From positions 1 to 64,000 of the forward strand of contig JAJPJC010000144.1 in NCBI GenBank assembly GCA_021324445.1: a DNA stretch of 64,000 bases, read 5' to 3'. Numbering within the stretch: the first letter of the stretch is position 1; the number at the start of each line of letters is the position of its first letter. Positions 8,445 through 16,631 of this stretch are shown one piece after another. A program made the translations under genes and the position numbers. The stretch is from Isosphaeraceae bacterium (GTDB taxonomy: Bacteria > Planctomycetota > Planctomycetia > Isosphaerales > Isosphaeraceae). Under the pieces are notes generated by a model. That model saw nothing but the letters and a program-made list of their open reading frames with translations. It was not told the DNA's origin and made no database searches.

Positions 8445-9827
8445 TCACGCGGAGGGAGCCCCCAGCAGGGTCATCACCTCGTCCAGGCAATCGACGAGGA
8501 AATCGGCGTCGTCGACGGTCAGGCACATGGGGGGCTTGATCCGCAGGACATTTCCGTAGAGGCCGCCCTTGCCGAGCAGGAGCCCGCGCTCCTTGCAGAG
8601 CTCCAGGACATCGGCCGTCTGGCCGGTGGCCGGCTCTTTGGTCTGGCGGTCGCGCACCAGCTCGACGCCCAGCATCAAGCCGATCCCGCGGACCTCGCCG
8701 ATCATCGGCTGGCGCTCCTGGAGGGCCAGCAGCCGCTCCTTGAGGTGGCCGCCGACGCGACGGGCGTTGGCCTGGATGCCCTCGGCGTCGATGACCGCGA
8801 GGGTTGCCAGACCCTGCGTCATCGACACGGGGTTGCCGCCGAAGGTATTGAAGTGGACGCGGCGGGTCAAGGTCCGCGCGATCTCGGGCCGGGTGACACA
8901 GGCGCCCAGGGGCGCGCCGTTGCCGATCCCCTTGGCCATCGTGACCAGGTCGGGGATGACGCCCCAGTTCTCGAAGCCCCAGAAGGCCGTCCCCGTGCGG
9001 CCGAAGCCGGTCTGCACCTCGTCGGCGATGCAGAGCCCCCCGTGCCGGCGGACCAGCTCATAGACGATCCCGAAATACTCCGGCGGCGGCGTGACCACTC
9101 CACCCACGCCCTGGATCGGCTCGCCGATGAAGCACCCGACCGCGCCCGAGGTCTCGTACCGGATCAGGTCCTCGACGTCGCGGGCGCATTTCAGGTCGCA
9201 ACTGGGATAGGTCAGACCGAATGGGCAGCGATAGCAATAGCCGGGCGTGGTGTGCTTGATCCCGACCGTGGGATTGGTCGGGAACTTCCAGGTACCGATC
9301 GCCGTCAGCCCCATCACGCCTTGAGTGCTGCCGTGGAAGCCGTTGCGGAGGCTGATCACCTCCGCGTGGCCCGTGGACTCCCGCGCCATCAGGATGGCGA
9401 TCTCATTGGCCTCGCTCCCCGAGTTGGTGAAGTAGCTGACGGTCAGGCCGCTCCCCTCGGGCATGTGCTCGGCCAGCCGCTTGCCCAGCATCGCCGCGGC
9501 GGGGTGGAGGTAAATGGTCGTGGTGTGCTGGAGCCGGCCGACCTGGGCGCGGACCTGCTCCACAATCCGGGGGTGGCAATGGCCGACCGAGACGGTGACG
9601 ATCCCGGCGAAGCCGTCGAGGTACTGCTTGCCGGCCTCGTCCCAGAGGTATTGCATATGTCCCTCGACGACCAGGAGCGGCTCGCGGTAGTAGGTGATCA
9701 ACCCGGGAGTCAGATACTCCCGGCGCATCGCCAGGACCTCGTCGCGCGCGGGACCCTCGTAGGGTGCCGGCGTGTGGGCGGAGGCCGGCGGGCCGGCGGT
9801 CTTCGGTGGGTTCACGATCGAGCTCAC
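8445..9827 (-). CDS. Class III PLP aminotransferase (AGXT2-like)
   Basis: A 460-residue fold-type I aminotransferase of the alanine-glyoxylate/omega-aminotransferase group. Seen: the substrate-entry segment TPGLITYYREPLLVVEG, FTNSGSEANE (PLP phosphate contact), CIADEVQTGFGRTG with the Asp that contacts the pyridine nitrogen, and MAKGIGNG with the Schiff-base Lys. GTG 9827 was preferred to upstream codons because GAGAGG lies 8 bases ahead and the homologous segment begins just after. It moves amino groups to pyruvate or glyoxylate in the best-known relatives. Its position downstream of mgsC and a VEAK-motif protein and upstream of E1 beta suggests it handles amino or oxo acids linked to the amine pathway, but the substrate is unknown. 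Confidence 0.88.
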   Translation of the reverse strand: MSSIVNPPKTAGPPASAHTPAPYEGPARDEVLAMRREYLTPGLITYYREPLLVVEGHMQYLWDEAGKQYLDGFAGIVTVSVGHCHPRIVEQVRAQVGRLQHTTTIYLHPAAAMLGKRLAEHMPEGSGLTVSYFTNSGSEANEIAILMARESTGHAEVISLRNGFHGSTQGVMGLTAIGTWKFPTNPTVGIKHTTPGYCYRCPFGLTYPSCDLKCARDVEDLIRYETSGAVGCFIGEPIQGVGGVVTPPPEYFGIVYELVRRHGGLCIADEVQTGFGRTGTAFWGFENWGVIPDLVTMAKGIGNGAPLGACVTRPEIARTLTRRVHFNTFGGNPVSMTQGLATLAVIDAEGIQANARRVGGHLKERLLALQERQPMIGEVRGIGLMLGVELVRDRQTKEPATGQTADVLELCKERGLLLGKGGLYGNVLRIKPPMCLTVDDADFLVDCLDEVMTLLGAPSA

Positions 9828-9909
9828 GAGCGATCCTCTCGCGGTGACGGTGACGGGACGGGAGGCCGAGGAAACCGGGACTGCGGAGCGGGTCCACTCC
9901 GGCCGTGGG

Positions 9910-10551
9910 TCAAGCCGACTCGACGATCTGCCGCAAGATCCCCATGATCTTGGGCAGGTTGTCGATGTAATACTCCGGCACATCGATTGTTAATAACGCC
10001 CCTTCCAACTGCAAGAACTTCCAGGCGCTGCCCGTACTGACCGCCCCGTAAACCCGCGCGATGGGCCGCCCTGAGTTCTGGTTGCAGAGCCGGGCAGCAT
10101 ACATGGCGGCGATGCACGGACCCAGCCCGGTGCGAATCAGGTCGTTCTTGGCTTCCACAATCGTCACGAACGGGGCGCTCAGGACGTACTGGCTCTCTCC
10201 TTTGGTCAGGATGAAGTCGCAAGAACCGTTGAGCCCCCGGCTGGAATCGGCTTCCCACTCGATTCCCGAGAAGAGGAAGAAGCGCGGTCCCAGGGCCCGA
10301 CGGAGCTCGAGCAGGACCGGGGCGATGATGAACTCGGACTTGGCCTTTTCCGTGCTGTTGGCCACGGCCAAGGCCACGCCATCGCGGAGGAACGCCGCAA
10401 ACTCCTCACGAATCGGGAACGGCGGTGCGGCAGCGAACAGGTCGGCATCGTGCAGGCTCAAGCCCAAGTCGTGCTGCACTTGGGGGAAGGTGAACTGCTG
10501 GAACGCCCTCGGAATTCTCCCGAGGCCGCGAGTGGGCCTGGACAGCCTCAA
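9910..10551 (-). CDS. VEAK-motif protein, PD-(D/E)XK-like, paralogue A
   Basis: About 213 residues, cytosolic in appearance. It shares a clear core with the protein at 16632-17231: FIIAPVLLE near the start, a CDF acidic position, then TIVEAKNDL and, after a helix, ARVYGAVSTGSAWKFLQL. The order Asp, spacer, V-E-A-K is the pattern of the PD-(D/E)XK nuclease fold; that is inference, not proof of nuclease activity. The start is uncertain. TTG 10551 lies just after the stop of mgsC and has no clear ribosome site, while an ATT codon further in follows GGGAG. It is embedded between mgsC and the aminotransferase in the minus-strand run. Function unknown. Confidence 0.7.
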   Translation of the reverse strand: MRLSRPTRGLGRIPRAFQQFTFPQVQHDLGLSLHDADLFAAAPPFPIREEFAAFLRDGVALAVANSTEKAKSEFIIAPVLLELRRALGPRFFLFSGIEWEADSSRGLNGSCDFILTKGESQYVLSAPFVTIVEAKNDLIRTGLGPCIAAMYAARLCNQNSGRPIARVYGAVSTGSAWKFLQLEGALLTIDVPEYYIDNLPKIMGILRQIVESA

Positions 10552-10568
10552 CTCGAGGACCCGGCCAC

Positions 10569-11921
10569 TCAGTGACTCGCGCCGTGTTCTGTCCAGCCCG
10601 GCCCGCCGCCGAAGACGCGGTTGGTCCCGGCCAGCGGCAGCCCGGTGATCATCGAGGCTTCGAGCGTCAAGGCGCGGAGGTCCTCCGGCTCGAGGTGGTG
10701 CACGTCGCTCTTGCCGCAGGCGCGCGCCAGGATCTGGATCTCCGAGGTGAGGGCATGGAAGAAGTTGGCCACCCGTTCGGCGGCGGGTTCGACTTCCAGC
10801 CGGGCGGTCAGCTGGGGATCCTGGGTGGTGATCCCGACCGGGCATCGCCCGGTGTGGCAGTGGTGGCAGGAATAGGGGGCAGCGCCGATCTTGTGGTAAT
10901 CCTCGATGTAGAGCGGCTTGTTGCAATTCAAGGCGATCAGGAGTGCCGTGCCCAGGTAGCAGGCGTCGGCGCCCAGGGCCATCGCCTTGGCGCAATCGGA
11001 GCCGTGCCGCAGGCCGCCGGCGATGATGAGCTGGACCTTGCCGTAGAGGCCGATGTCTTCGAGAGCCGCCCGGGCTTCGCAGACGGCCGCCAGGGTCGGG
11101 ATGCCGGTGTGCTCCTGGAGCAGCTCGGGCGAGGCCGCCGTCCCGCCCTCCATGCCGTCGACGACGACGACGTCGGCGCCCGCCTTGGCGGCCAGCCGGA
11201 CGTCGTCGAAGACGCGCGACGCGCCCATCTTGACGAAGATCGGCACCCGGTAATCGGTCGCCTCGCGCAGCTCCTCGATCTTGATCACCAGGTCGTCGGG
11301 GCCGAGGAAGTCGGGATGCCGGCACGGCGAGCGCTGATCGACCCCGGGGGGCAAGTCGCGCAGCCGGGCGACCTCCGCGGAGACCTTCGAGCCCAGGAGC
11401 AAGCCGCCGGTCCCGGGCTTGGCGCCCTGGCCGATGGTCAGCTCGATGGCGTCGGCCTGGCGGAGGTGCTGGACGTTGATCCCGTACCGGCTGGGGAGCA
11501 CCTCGTAGATCATCACCCGGCTTTCGGTGCGTTCCAGGTCGAGCATCCCCCCGTCGCCGGTGGTGGTCGAGGTCCCCGCCTGCTTCGCCCCGCGCGCCAG
11601 GGCGGCCTTGGCATTGCGGGAGAGCGCCCCGTAGCTCATCCCGGTGACCATCAGGGGGATCTCCAGCTCGATCGGCTGGGAGGCGAACCGGGTTCCCAGC
11701 ACGGTCCGGGTCGAGCAGGACTCGCGGTACCCTTCCAGCGGGATGCGGGTCAGGGTCGCCGGGATGAACGTCAAGTCGTCCAGCGTCGCCCAGGTGCGCG
11801 GCCGCAGGGCACCGAAGCCGCGGATCCGGTACCGCGCCAGCTCCGACTTGATCTGGATGTCTTCGATGACGGCCGGAGTGAACGTGCCCGAGGATTCCGG
11901 CGGCGACGGATCGCCCCCCAT
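10569..11921 (-). CDS. mgsC: N-methylglutamate synthase subunit C (FMN glutamate synthase-like)
   Basis: A 450-residue FMN-binding glutamate-synthase-domain protein, the catalytic subunit of MgsABC (also called GlxD-like). It begins with the typical segment FTPAVIEDIQIKSELARYR. It then shows GMSYGALSRNAKAALARGA (FMN-site start), GDGGM, LTIGQGAKPGTGG, a TIM-barrel phosphate region IIAGGLRHGSDCAKAMALGA, and a Cys cluster CHHCHTGRCPVGI for an iron-sulfur centre. In the family it transfers methylamine onto glutamate to form N-methylglutamate. ATG 11921 is chosen; GTG 11927 is an alternative. It is separated from mgsA/mgsB by a TPR membrane gene, unlike the contiguous mgsABC order I know from methylotrophic proteobacteria. 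Confidence 0.85.
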   Translation of the reverse strand: MGGDPSPPESSGTFTPAVIEDIQIKSELARYRIRGFGALRPRTWATLDDLTFIPATLTRIPLEGYRESCSTRTVLGTRFASQPIELEIPLMVTGMSYGALSRNAKAALARGAKQAGTSTTTGDGGMLDLERTESRVMIYEVLPSRYGINVQHLRQADAIELTIGQGAKPGTGGLLLGSKVSAEVARLRDLPPGVDQRSPCRHPDFLGPDDLVIKIEELREATDYRVPIFVKMGASRVFDDVRLAAKAGADVVVVDGMEGGTAASPELLQEHTGIPTLAAVCEARAALEDIGLYGKVQLIIAGGLRHGSDCAKAMALGADACYLGTALLIALNCNKPLYIEDYHKIGAAPYSCHHCHTGRCPVGITTQDPQLTARLEVEPAAERVANFFHALTSEIQILARACGKSDVHHLEPEDLRALTLEASMITGLPLAGTNRVFGGGPGWTEHGASH

Positions 11922-11977
11922 CGCCACGGCCTGCTCGACCGCCGATCGCGACCGTTGAATCGGGCCTGGGTCGCCGG

Positions 11978-12889
11978 TCAAAGGACGTAATCCTCGGTCT
12001 TGGGCTCGGGCATCGCGGTCGTGGCCGGCGCACCGTTGACCTCCGCCGCGGCGGGCTCCGCCGGCGGGGCCGCGGCTTCGTATTGGCGGAGGTAGTTCTT
12101 GGCCGGATCCGCGTAATCCGAGTGATTGGTCAACTTGAGCACGCGGTGGAAATCGGCCAGGGCGTCGCTCACCTGCCCTTTCTTGAGCAGGCAGATCCCG
12201 CGGTTGAGGTACAGCTCCGGGTCGTTGCCTCGATTGACCAGGAGCTGTCCGAAGTCGGCCAGCGCGCCATCGAGATCGCCGGTCTCGGTGCTGAGCTTGG
12301 CCCGTTCGAGATAGGCCGGGAAGAGCCGGGGATCGCAGCGCAGCGCGTGGTCGAAGTCGGCGCGCGCCAGCGCGGTCTGGCCCAGGGCGTGATAGACGCA
12401 ACCCCGGCCGTAATAGGCATCACCCCGGTAGGGGGCGATCTGGATGGTGCGGTTGTATTCCGCCAGCGCCGCCTCGTATTCCTTGTTCAGGAACCGTTTG
12501 CGTCCTTCCTTCAGTTGCCCGGGAATCCGCGCGCGAATCCGGCGTTTGGAATCCGCCCACACGGCCAGTGTCACCAGCACCGCCACGCACGGCAGCACGA
12601 TCAAGCCGGCGCGGGCGAGAGAACGCTTCCCCTCGGCGTACTTCGGTCGGGTCACCGTGACGCTCTCCCCCACGCGAAATTGGACGGTCTGGGCGTCGAT
12701 CAGCGCCAGCACGGCCAGGACGATCGCCAGCCCCACGGCCGCGAGGGCGCCGCAGAGCGGCCTGGGTCGGCCGGCGGCCAGGATCCAGCCTGCGACCAGC
12801 AGCAGCGCGACGCCCACGGCTGCGGCGATGGCCAGTCCTATCGGGCTCGGTCCGTTGAGAATGCGCTGGAAGATCTGAGCGACTATCAT
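11978..12889 (-). CDS. Membrane-anchored TPR protein
   Basis: A 303-residue protein. Two hydrophobic spans lie near residues 15-60 (GLAIAAAVGVALLLVAGWIL and the next) and a third near 95-112. A soluble C-terminal part with four or more tetratricopeptide-like repeats follows (YEAALAEYNRTIQIAP, GQTALARADFDHALRCDP, GDLDGALADFGQLLVN, GQVSDALADFHRVLKL). The tail is rich in Ala, Pro and Glu. TPRs mediate protein contacts. It lies between mgsB and mgsC, 56 bases before mgsC, and is preceded by a good promoter-like sequence at 13091-13119. It may scaffold or anchor the Mgs enzymes, but that is only positional inference. Confidence 0.8.
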   Translation of the reverse strand: MIVAQIFQRILNGPSPIGLAIAAAVGVALLLVAGWILAAGRPRPLCGALAAVGLAIVLAVLALIDAQTVQFRVGESVTVTRPKYAEGKRSLARAGLIVLPCVAVLVTLAVWADSKRRIRARIPGQLKEGRKRFLNKEYEAALAEYNRTIQIAPYRGDAYYGRGCVYHALGQTALARADFDHALRCDPRLFPAYLERAKLSTETGDLDGALADFGQLLVNRGNDPELYLNRGICLLKKGQVSDALADFHRVLKLTNHSDYADPAKNYLRQYEAAAPPAEPAAAEVNGAPATTAMPEPKTEDYVL

Positions 12890-13090
12890 GGAAGGCGCTC
12901 CCGTCGTTCAGGCCGCATGGGTCGGGTCGGTCTCCACGCCGCGCCAGCTCACCTCGTCGTTGGGCGCCTCCGCCGCCGATCTCCGCCCCCGGTCGCCGGT
13001 CGCACCGAGTGCCGCGAACCTCCCGTGTGAGTGGGTCTTGCGACGGAGGGGCTCGGACAGCAAGGCGAGGAGGGACACTACCGTCGGTAC

Positions 13091-13119
13091 AATCTACGTA
13101 GCACACGGTTCCCTGTCAA
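13091..13119 (-). promoter_or_regulatory. Sigma-70-like promoter before the TPR-mgsC genes
   Basis: On the minus strand TTGACA (13114-13119) is followed after exactly 17 bases by TAGATT (13091-13096). The -35 is a perfect consensus and the -10 matches 4 of 6. It lies in the 279-base gap between mgsB and the TPR gene, about 200 bases ahead of the TPR start. If active, it would uncouple mgsC expression from mgsAB. Confidence 0.5.
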
Positions 13120-13168
13120 TCAACCGGCCGGGCCCTCGGCCGCTTTTCTCGATATTGTCTTGATTTGT

Positions 13169-13873
13169 TCAGAGGGCGGATTTCCAGAGGTGTCGCTCGC
13201 TCTGCTGGAAATTCCACAGCCTCCTCCCGGCGACGAGCTTGCGGAAACCGGTCGCCGGCCTGGCGACCTGCCACTGCTCCAGCGTCGCGGCGATCAGTTC
13301 CTGGTCGCTGGCGGTGAGGTCCTCGAAGACCGCATCGGCCCCCAGCTCCCCATGCCGCCCCCCCAGGAAGACTGTCCCGGCGTACAGACTATCCGCCACG
13401 CCATCGGCCGCATCTCCGCAGACGATCATCACCCCCTTCTGCATCATGAACCCGGCCATCGGCCCGACGCTGCCGGTCACCAGCAGGATTCCCCCTTTCA
13501 TCGCGATGCCCGCCCGTGTGGAGGCGTTGCCGTAGACCACCACCGTCCCCGCCCGGATCGACGCGGCCACCGCGTTGCCCACATCCCCATGGATCACGAC
13601 GGTGCCATCATGCATACTTTCGGCGGCTCCCCAGCCGGCTCCGCCGTGGACGGTGACGCTGGCCCCGTCATTCAGGCCGGCGACATAGTAGCCGACGCTC
13701 CCCTCGATCATCAGCTCGATCCCGGCGGGAAGGGCCACTCCGAGGTTGTGCCGGCCGGCCGGGTTGCGCAGTTGGATTCGGGTCGCGCCCCCGGCGATGG
13801 CCGCGCGGACGGCCCGGTTGATCGCGCGGCTGGTCAGGTCGCCGCAATCGAGGACCACGGGCTGCTCGTTCAT
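13169..13873 (-). CDS. mgsB: N-methylglutamate synthase subunit B (GXGXG domain)
   Basis: A 234-residue right-handed beta-helix protein equivalent to the GXGXG domain at the C-terminus of large glutamate synthase subunits (GlxC type). It shows the repeating glycine pattern: GSVGYYVAGLNDGASVTVHG, GDVGNAVAASIRAGTVVVYG, GNASTRAGIAMKGGILLV, and GSVGPMAGFMMQKGVMIVCG. Such a subunit packs against the FMN subunit in a multi-subunit synthase. ATG 13873 was chosen because AAGGTG precedes it and the domain begins at once (VVLDCGDLTSRAINRAVR). It starts 29 bases after the stop of mgsA, so the two form an operon. A 279-base gap and a promoter-like site separate it from the next gene. Confidence 0.85.
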   Translation of the reverse strand: MNEQPVVLDCGDLTSRAINRAVRAAIAGGATRIQLRNPAGRHNLGVALPAGIELMIEGSVGYYVAGLNDGASVTVHGGAGWGAAESMHDGTVVIHGDVGNAVAASIRAGTVVVYGNASTRAGIAMKGGILLVTGSVGPMAGFMMQKGVMIVCGDAADGVADSLYAGTVFLGGRHGELGADAVFEDLTASDQELIAATLEQWQVARPATGFRKLVAGRRLWNFQQSERHLWKSAL

Positions 13874-13902
13874 CGCGGTCGTCACCTTGGCGGGAGATCC
13901 GA

Positions 13903-14958
13903 TCAGGTACGGCCGGCCGGTCCGCCCGCGGCGGCCGCCGCGGGGTGATCGGTGCCGGCCGAGACCGGGACAGGCACTGGGCGGGTTGCCTTCCTCGCCG
14001 CAGGGTCCAGGCAACCGGCGGCCTGCGACGGACAAGAGCTCATCGAGTAGAAGGTCGCCGATGCGGGCGGAGGCTCGACGGCCCGGTAGTCCCCGGGCAG
14101 GGCGCGGCGCAGGGCGATCTCCTCGGTCGCCACGGCGACGAAGTCGTCGGTCTCGGCCAGCACCAGCGGCTTGAAACCGTGGCGGTCCCGGACGATCCCC
14201 AGCCCGTCGGCCGAGGCGACCAGGTAGTTGAACGACCCGTCCAGGTCGTCCAGCGAGTCGGCCATCGCTTCGGGGAGGCTCCGTCCCTGCTGGAGCCGGT
14301 CCCGGAGATAGACCCCGATCACCTCGGAATCATTGTCGGTGTAGAAGGTCGTCCCCTGTTGTTCGGCGCGGCGGCGGAGCTGATGGTAGTTGGTGACGTG
14401 CCCATTGTGGACCGTCGCCAGGTCGGGCACCCCATGGACCCAGAAGGGCTGCGAATGGCTGAGGTCGATCCGGCTCTCGGTGGACATCCGCGTATGGCCG
14501 ATGGCCAGCGGTCCGCCCCAGCTCGAGACCGAGTACGTGGCCTCGAGCTGCGCCGGCGAGCCGACTTGCTTGACCAGGTCGAGCCGCCGGCCGAGGCTCA
14601 GGACTTCCAGCCCGCCCCGCCGCGCGCCCAGGGCGCGCTCCAGGTCATCGACCGTCACCTGCGGAGCCGGCCGGAACGTGAACCGGAGCGATCCGCCGCT
14701 CCGCGCCCACACGCCGCCCGCTTCCGGCCGGACGACCGCGCCGAGCCCTTCCAGACGCTCGAGCGTCTCCTCGTCGAACCGAGCGATCCGGATCGACCAC
14801 GCCCACTCCCGATCGGCTGCCGGCTCCGGACCGATCAGCGCCACCCCGGCGCTATCCGGACCGCGGCAGCCCAGGGCCTCGAGCATCGTCAGGACCACCC
14901 GCCCCGTCGAGGCGCCCCGCTGCCCGGTCTTGTCCCAGAACCCGATGATGCCGCACAT
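13903..14958 (-). CDS. mgsA: N-methylglutamate synthase subunit A (class II glutamine amidotransferase)
   Basis: A 351-residue class II (Ntn-type) amidotransferase domain, GlxB-like. The protein starts MCGIIGF, giving the Cys nucleophile at residue 2 after Met removal. It also has RGPDSAG, GHTRMSTES, HNGHVTNYHQLR and DNDSEVIG, all class II landmarks. In N-methylglutamate synthase it accompanies the FMN and GXGXG subunits. Oddity: after the domain end (RRALPGDYRAVEPPP) there is a tail of about 55 residues rich in Ala, Pro and Cys with no family counterpart I can recall. This may be a lost stop codon or a lineage extension. The gene diverges from gmaS across a 226-base repeat-bearing gap. Confidence 0.85.
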   Translation of the reverse strand: MCGIIGFWDKTGQRGASTGRVVLTMLEALGCRGPDSAGVALIGPEPAADREWAWSIRIARFDEETLERLEGLGAVVRPEAGGVWARSGGSLRFTFRPAPQVTVDDLERALGARRGGLEVLSLGRRLDLVKQVGSPAQLEATYSVSSWGGPLAIGHTRMSTESRIDLSHSQPFWVHGVPDLATVHNGHVTNYHQLRRRAEQQGTTFYTDNDSEVIGVYLRDRLQQGRSLPEAMADSLDDLDGSFNYLVASADGLGIVRDRHGFKPLVLAETDDFVAVATEEIALRRALPGDYRAVEPPPASATFYSMSSCPSQAAGCLDPAARKATRPVPVPVSAGTDHPAAAAAGGPAGRT

Positions 14959-14962
14959 AATC

Positions 14963-15104
14963 TTTTGTCCGTGGTCCGTGGTCCGTGGTCGGAGCTGCCG
15001 CTCCGCTGCGCCGTCGCCTTTTTTCGAGTGCGTGGCCTTTCCCGGACCAGGCGAGTCAGCCCGCGTCAGCGGACCCCGGACCCCGGACCCCGGACAAGAA
15101 AAGC
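14963..15104. repeat. GGTCCGT/GGACCCC repeat array in the mgsA-gmaS divergent gap
   Basis: Bases 14967-14991 hold three tandem GTCCGTG-type units. Bases 15071-15103 hold tandem GGACCCC units in the opposite sense, ending in ACAAGAAAAG. Together they form an imperfect inverted repeat about 140 bases long that fills most of the divergent promoter region of the amine locus. A further related GGACTCAGGACC run ends just before gmaS and carries the AAGGA used as its ribosome site. Confidence 0.65.
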
Positions 15105-15184
15105 GATTTTACTGGCTTGTGGCGCTGATGTCGTTAAAAATCTACCAGGGCGAGCGATCCAGGACTCAGGACCAAGGACCCAAC

Positions 15185-16555
15185 ATGCCCACGGTTGATG
15201 TCCAGCTTGGCGATCTCGAGCGGCGATTTCAAGATGATGGCATCAGCTACCTGATGATCCAGTTCGTCGACATCCACGGCGCGGCCAAGGTCAAGCTCGT
15301 GCCGGCGAAGACGTTGCGCGCCGTCGCGGAGGTCGGCGCGGGTTTCGCGGGGGGCGCCGTCTGGGGGATGGGACAAGGCCCGCATTCGCATGACATGTTC
15401 GCGCGGGCCGATCTGGCCAGCTACACGCCCTTGCCCTATGAACCCGGCGTGGCGCGGTTCGCCGCCGACCTGTATGTCGATGGCCAGCCCCACCCGTTCT
15501 GTCCCCGCGTGAACCTCCAGCGCGTGCTGGCCGGAGCCCGGGAGCACGGTTACGCCTTCAACGTCGGCATCGAGCCCGAGTTCTTCCTGGTGGTCAAGGA
15601 GGCCGGCGGCTCGATCCGCGGCTGGGATCCCCACAGTGTCGACGACCTCTCCAAACCGTGCTACGACTTCAAGGGCATCTCCGGCGCCCTGGGCTTTCTC
15701 CGGGCGCTCAACGACGGCCTGAACCAGCTTGGCTGGGGCGTCTACCAGTCCGACCACGAGGACGCCAACTACCAGTATGAAGTCAACTTTCAATATGCCG
15801 ACGGTCTGGAGACGGCCGACCGCTATACCTTTTTCCGGATGATGGCCGGCCAGCTCGCGCAGCGGGTCGGCGCGATCGCCACCTTCATGGCCAAGCCCTT
15901 TGCCAGCCGCACGGGCTCGGGCGCCCACATGCATTACCACCTGACCGACGCCCAGAGCGGCGCCAACCTCTTCGCCGACGACTCGGATCCCCGCGGCCTG
16001 GGACTCTCGGCACTGGCCTATCAGTTTCTGGGCGGCGTGGTCCATCACGCCCCGGCACTCTGCGCGGTGACCTCACCGACGGTCAACTGCTACAAGCGGC
16101 TGCAAATGGGCCCGGCCCTGACCGGCTCGCGCTCGGGTTACACCTGGACCCCGGCGTTCATCTCCTACGGCGACAACAACCGGACGCAGATGCTCCGGGT
16201 CCCCGAGGGCGGTCACGTCGAGGATCGCTCGATCTCCAGCGCGTTCAATCCCTACCTGGGCATCGCGGCCTATCTGGCCGCCGGCCTGGACGGCATCGCG
16301 CGGCGGCTGGATCCCGGCGAGCCGAACCTGGGCAACCTCTACACGGCGGACCTGGAGACCATGGCCCGCCGCGGCATCCGCACCCTCCCCCAGAGCCTCC
16401 CCGAGGCCCTCGCCCACTTCGAGAAGGACGAGGTGATCCGCGCCAGCCTCGGCCCGATCGCCGACGAGTTCCTCCGGCTCAAGCGCGACGAGTGGCGCGA
16501 GTACCACGCGCAGGTCGAAGCGTGGGAGATCCAGCGCTATCTGACGGCGCTGTGA
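15185..16555 (+). CDS. gmaS: Gamma-glutamylmethylamide synthetase (GlnA/GlnT family)
   Basis: A 456-residue glutamine-synthetase-family enzyme. GmaS ligates methylamine to the gamma-carboxyl of glutamate with ATP, the entry step of the NMG pathway. GS motifs: an N-terminal beta-grasp part (LMIQFVDIHGAAKVKLVPA), IEPEFFLV (metal Glu), GSGAHMHYHL (catalytic loop), NCYKRLQ (NSYKRL variant) and GDNNRTQMLRVP. The last two are of the GlnT/GmaS subgroup rather than housekeeping GlnA, and no C-terminal adenylylation segment was seen. ATG 15185 has AAGGA 8 bases upstream. The link to mgs and mgd genes makes GmaS more likely than ordinary glutamine synthetase; other amine ligases of this subgroup remain possible. 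Confidence 0.85.
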   Translation: MPTVDVQLGDLERRFQDDGISYLMIQFVDIHGAAKVKLVPAKTLRAVAEVGAGFAGGAVWGMGQGPHSHDMFARADLASYTPLPYEPGVARFAADLYVDGQPHPFCPRVNLQRVLAGAREHGYAFNVGIEPEFFLVVKEAGGSIRGWDPHSVDDLSKPCYDFKGISGALGFLRALNDGLNQLGWGVYQSDHEDANYQYEVNFQYADGLETADRYTFFRMMAGQLAQRVGAIATFMAKPFASRTGSGAHMHYHLTDAQSGANLFADDSDPRGLGLSALAYQFLGGVVHHAPALCAVTSPTVNCYKRLQMGPALTGSRSGYTWTPAFISYGDNNRTQMLRVPEGGHVEDRSISSAFNPYLGIAAYLAAGLDGIARRLDPGEPNLGNLYTADLETMARRGIRTLPQSLPEALAHFEKDEVIRASLGPIADEFLRLKRDEWREYHAQVEAWEIQRYLTAL

Positions 16556-16631
16556 GCGAACGAGACGGCGACGCACGCACGGGGATGGTGTCGGCTGGGT
16601 CGGAGATGTCGAGAACGCCGGAGACTTGCCC

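Noticed and set aside
14959-15184. Possible glutamine riboswitch upstream of gmaS
   Set aside because: The gap is mostly simple repeats, and I see no conserved glnA-RNA core.
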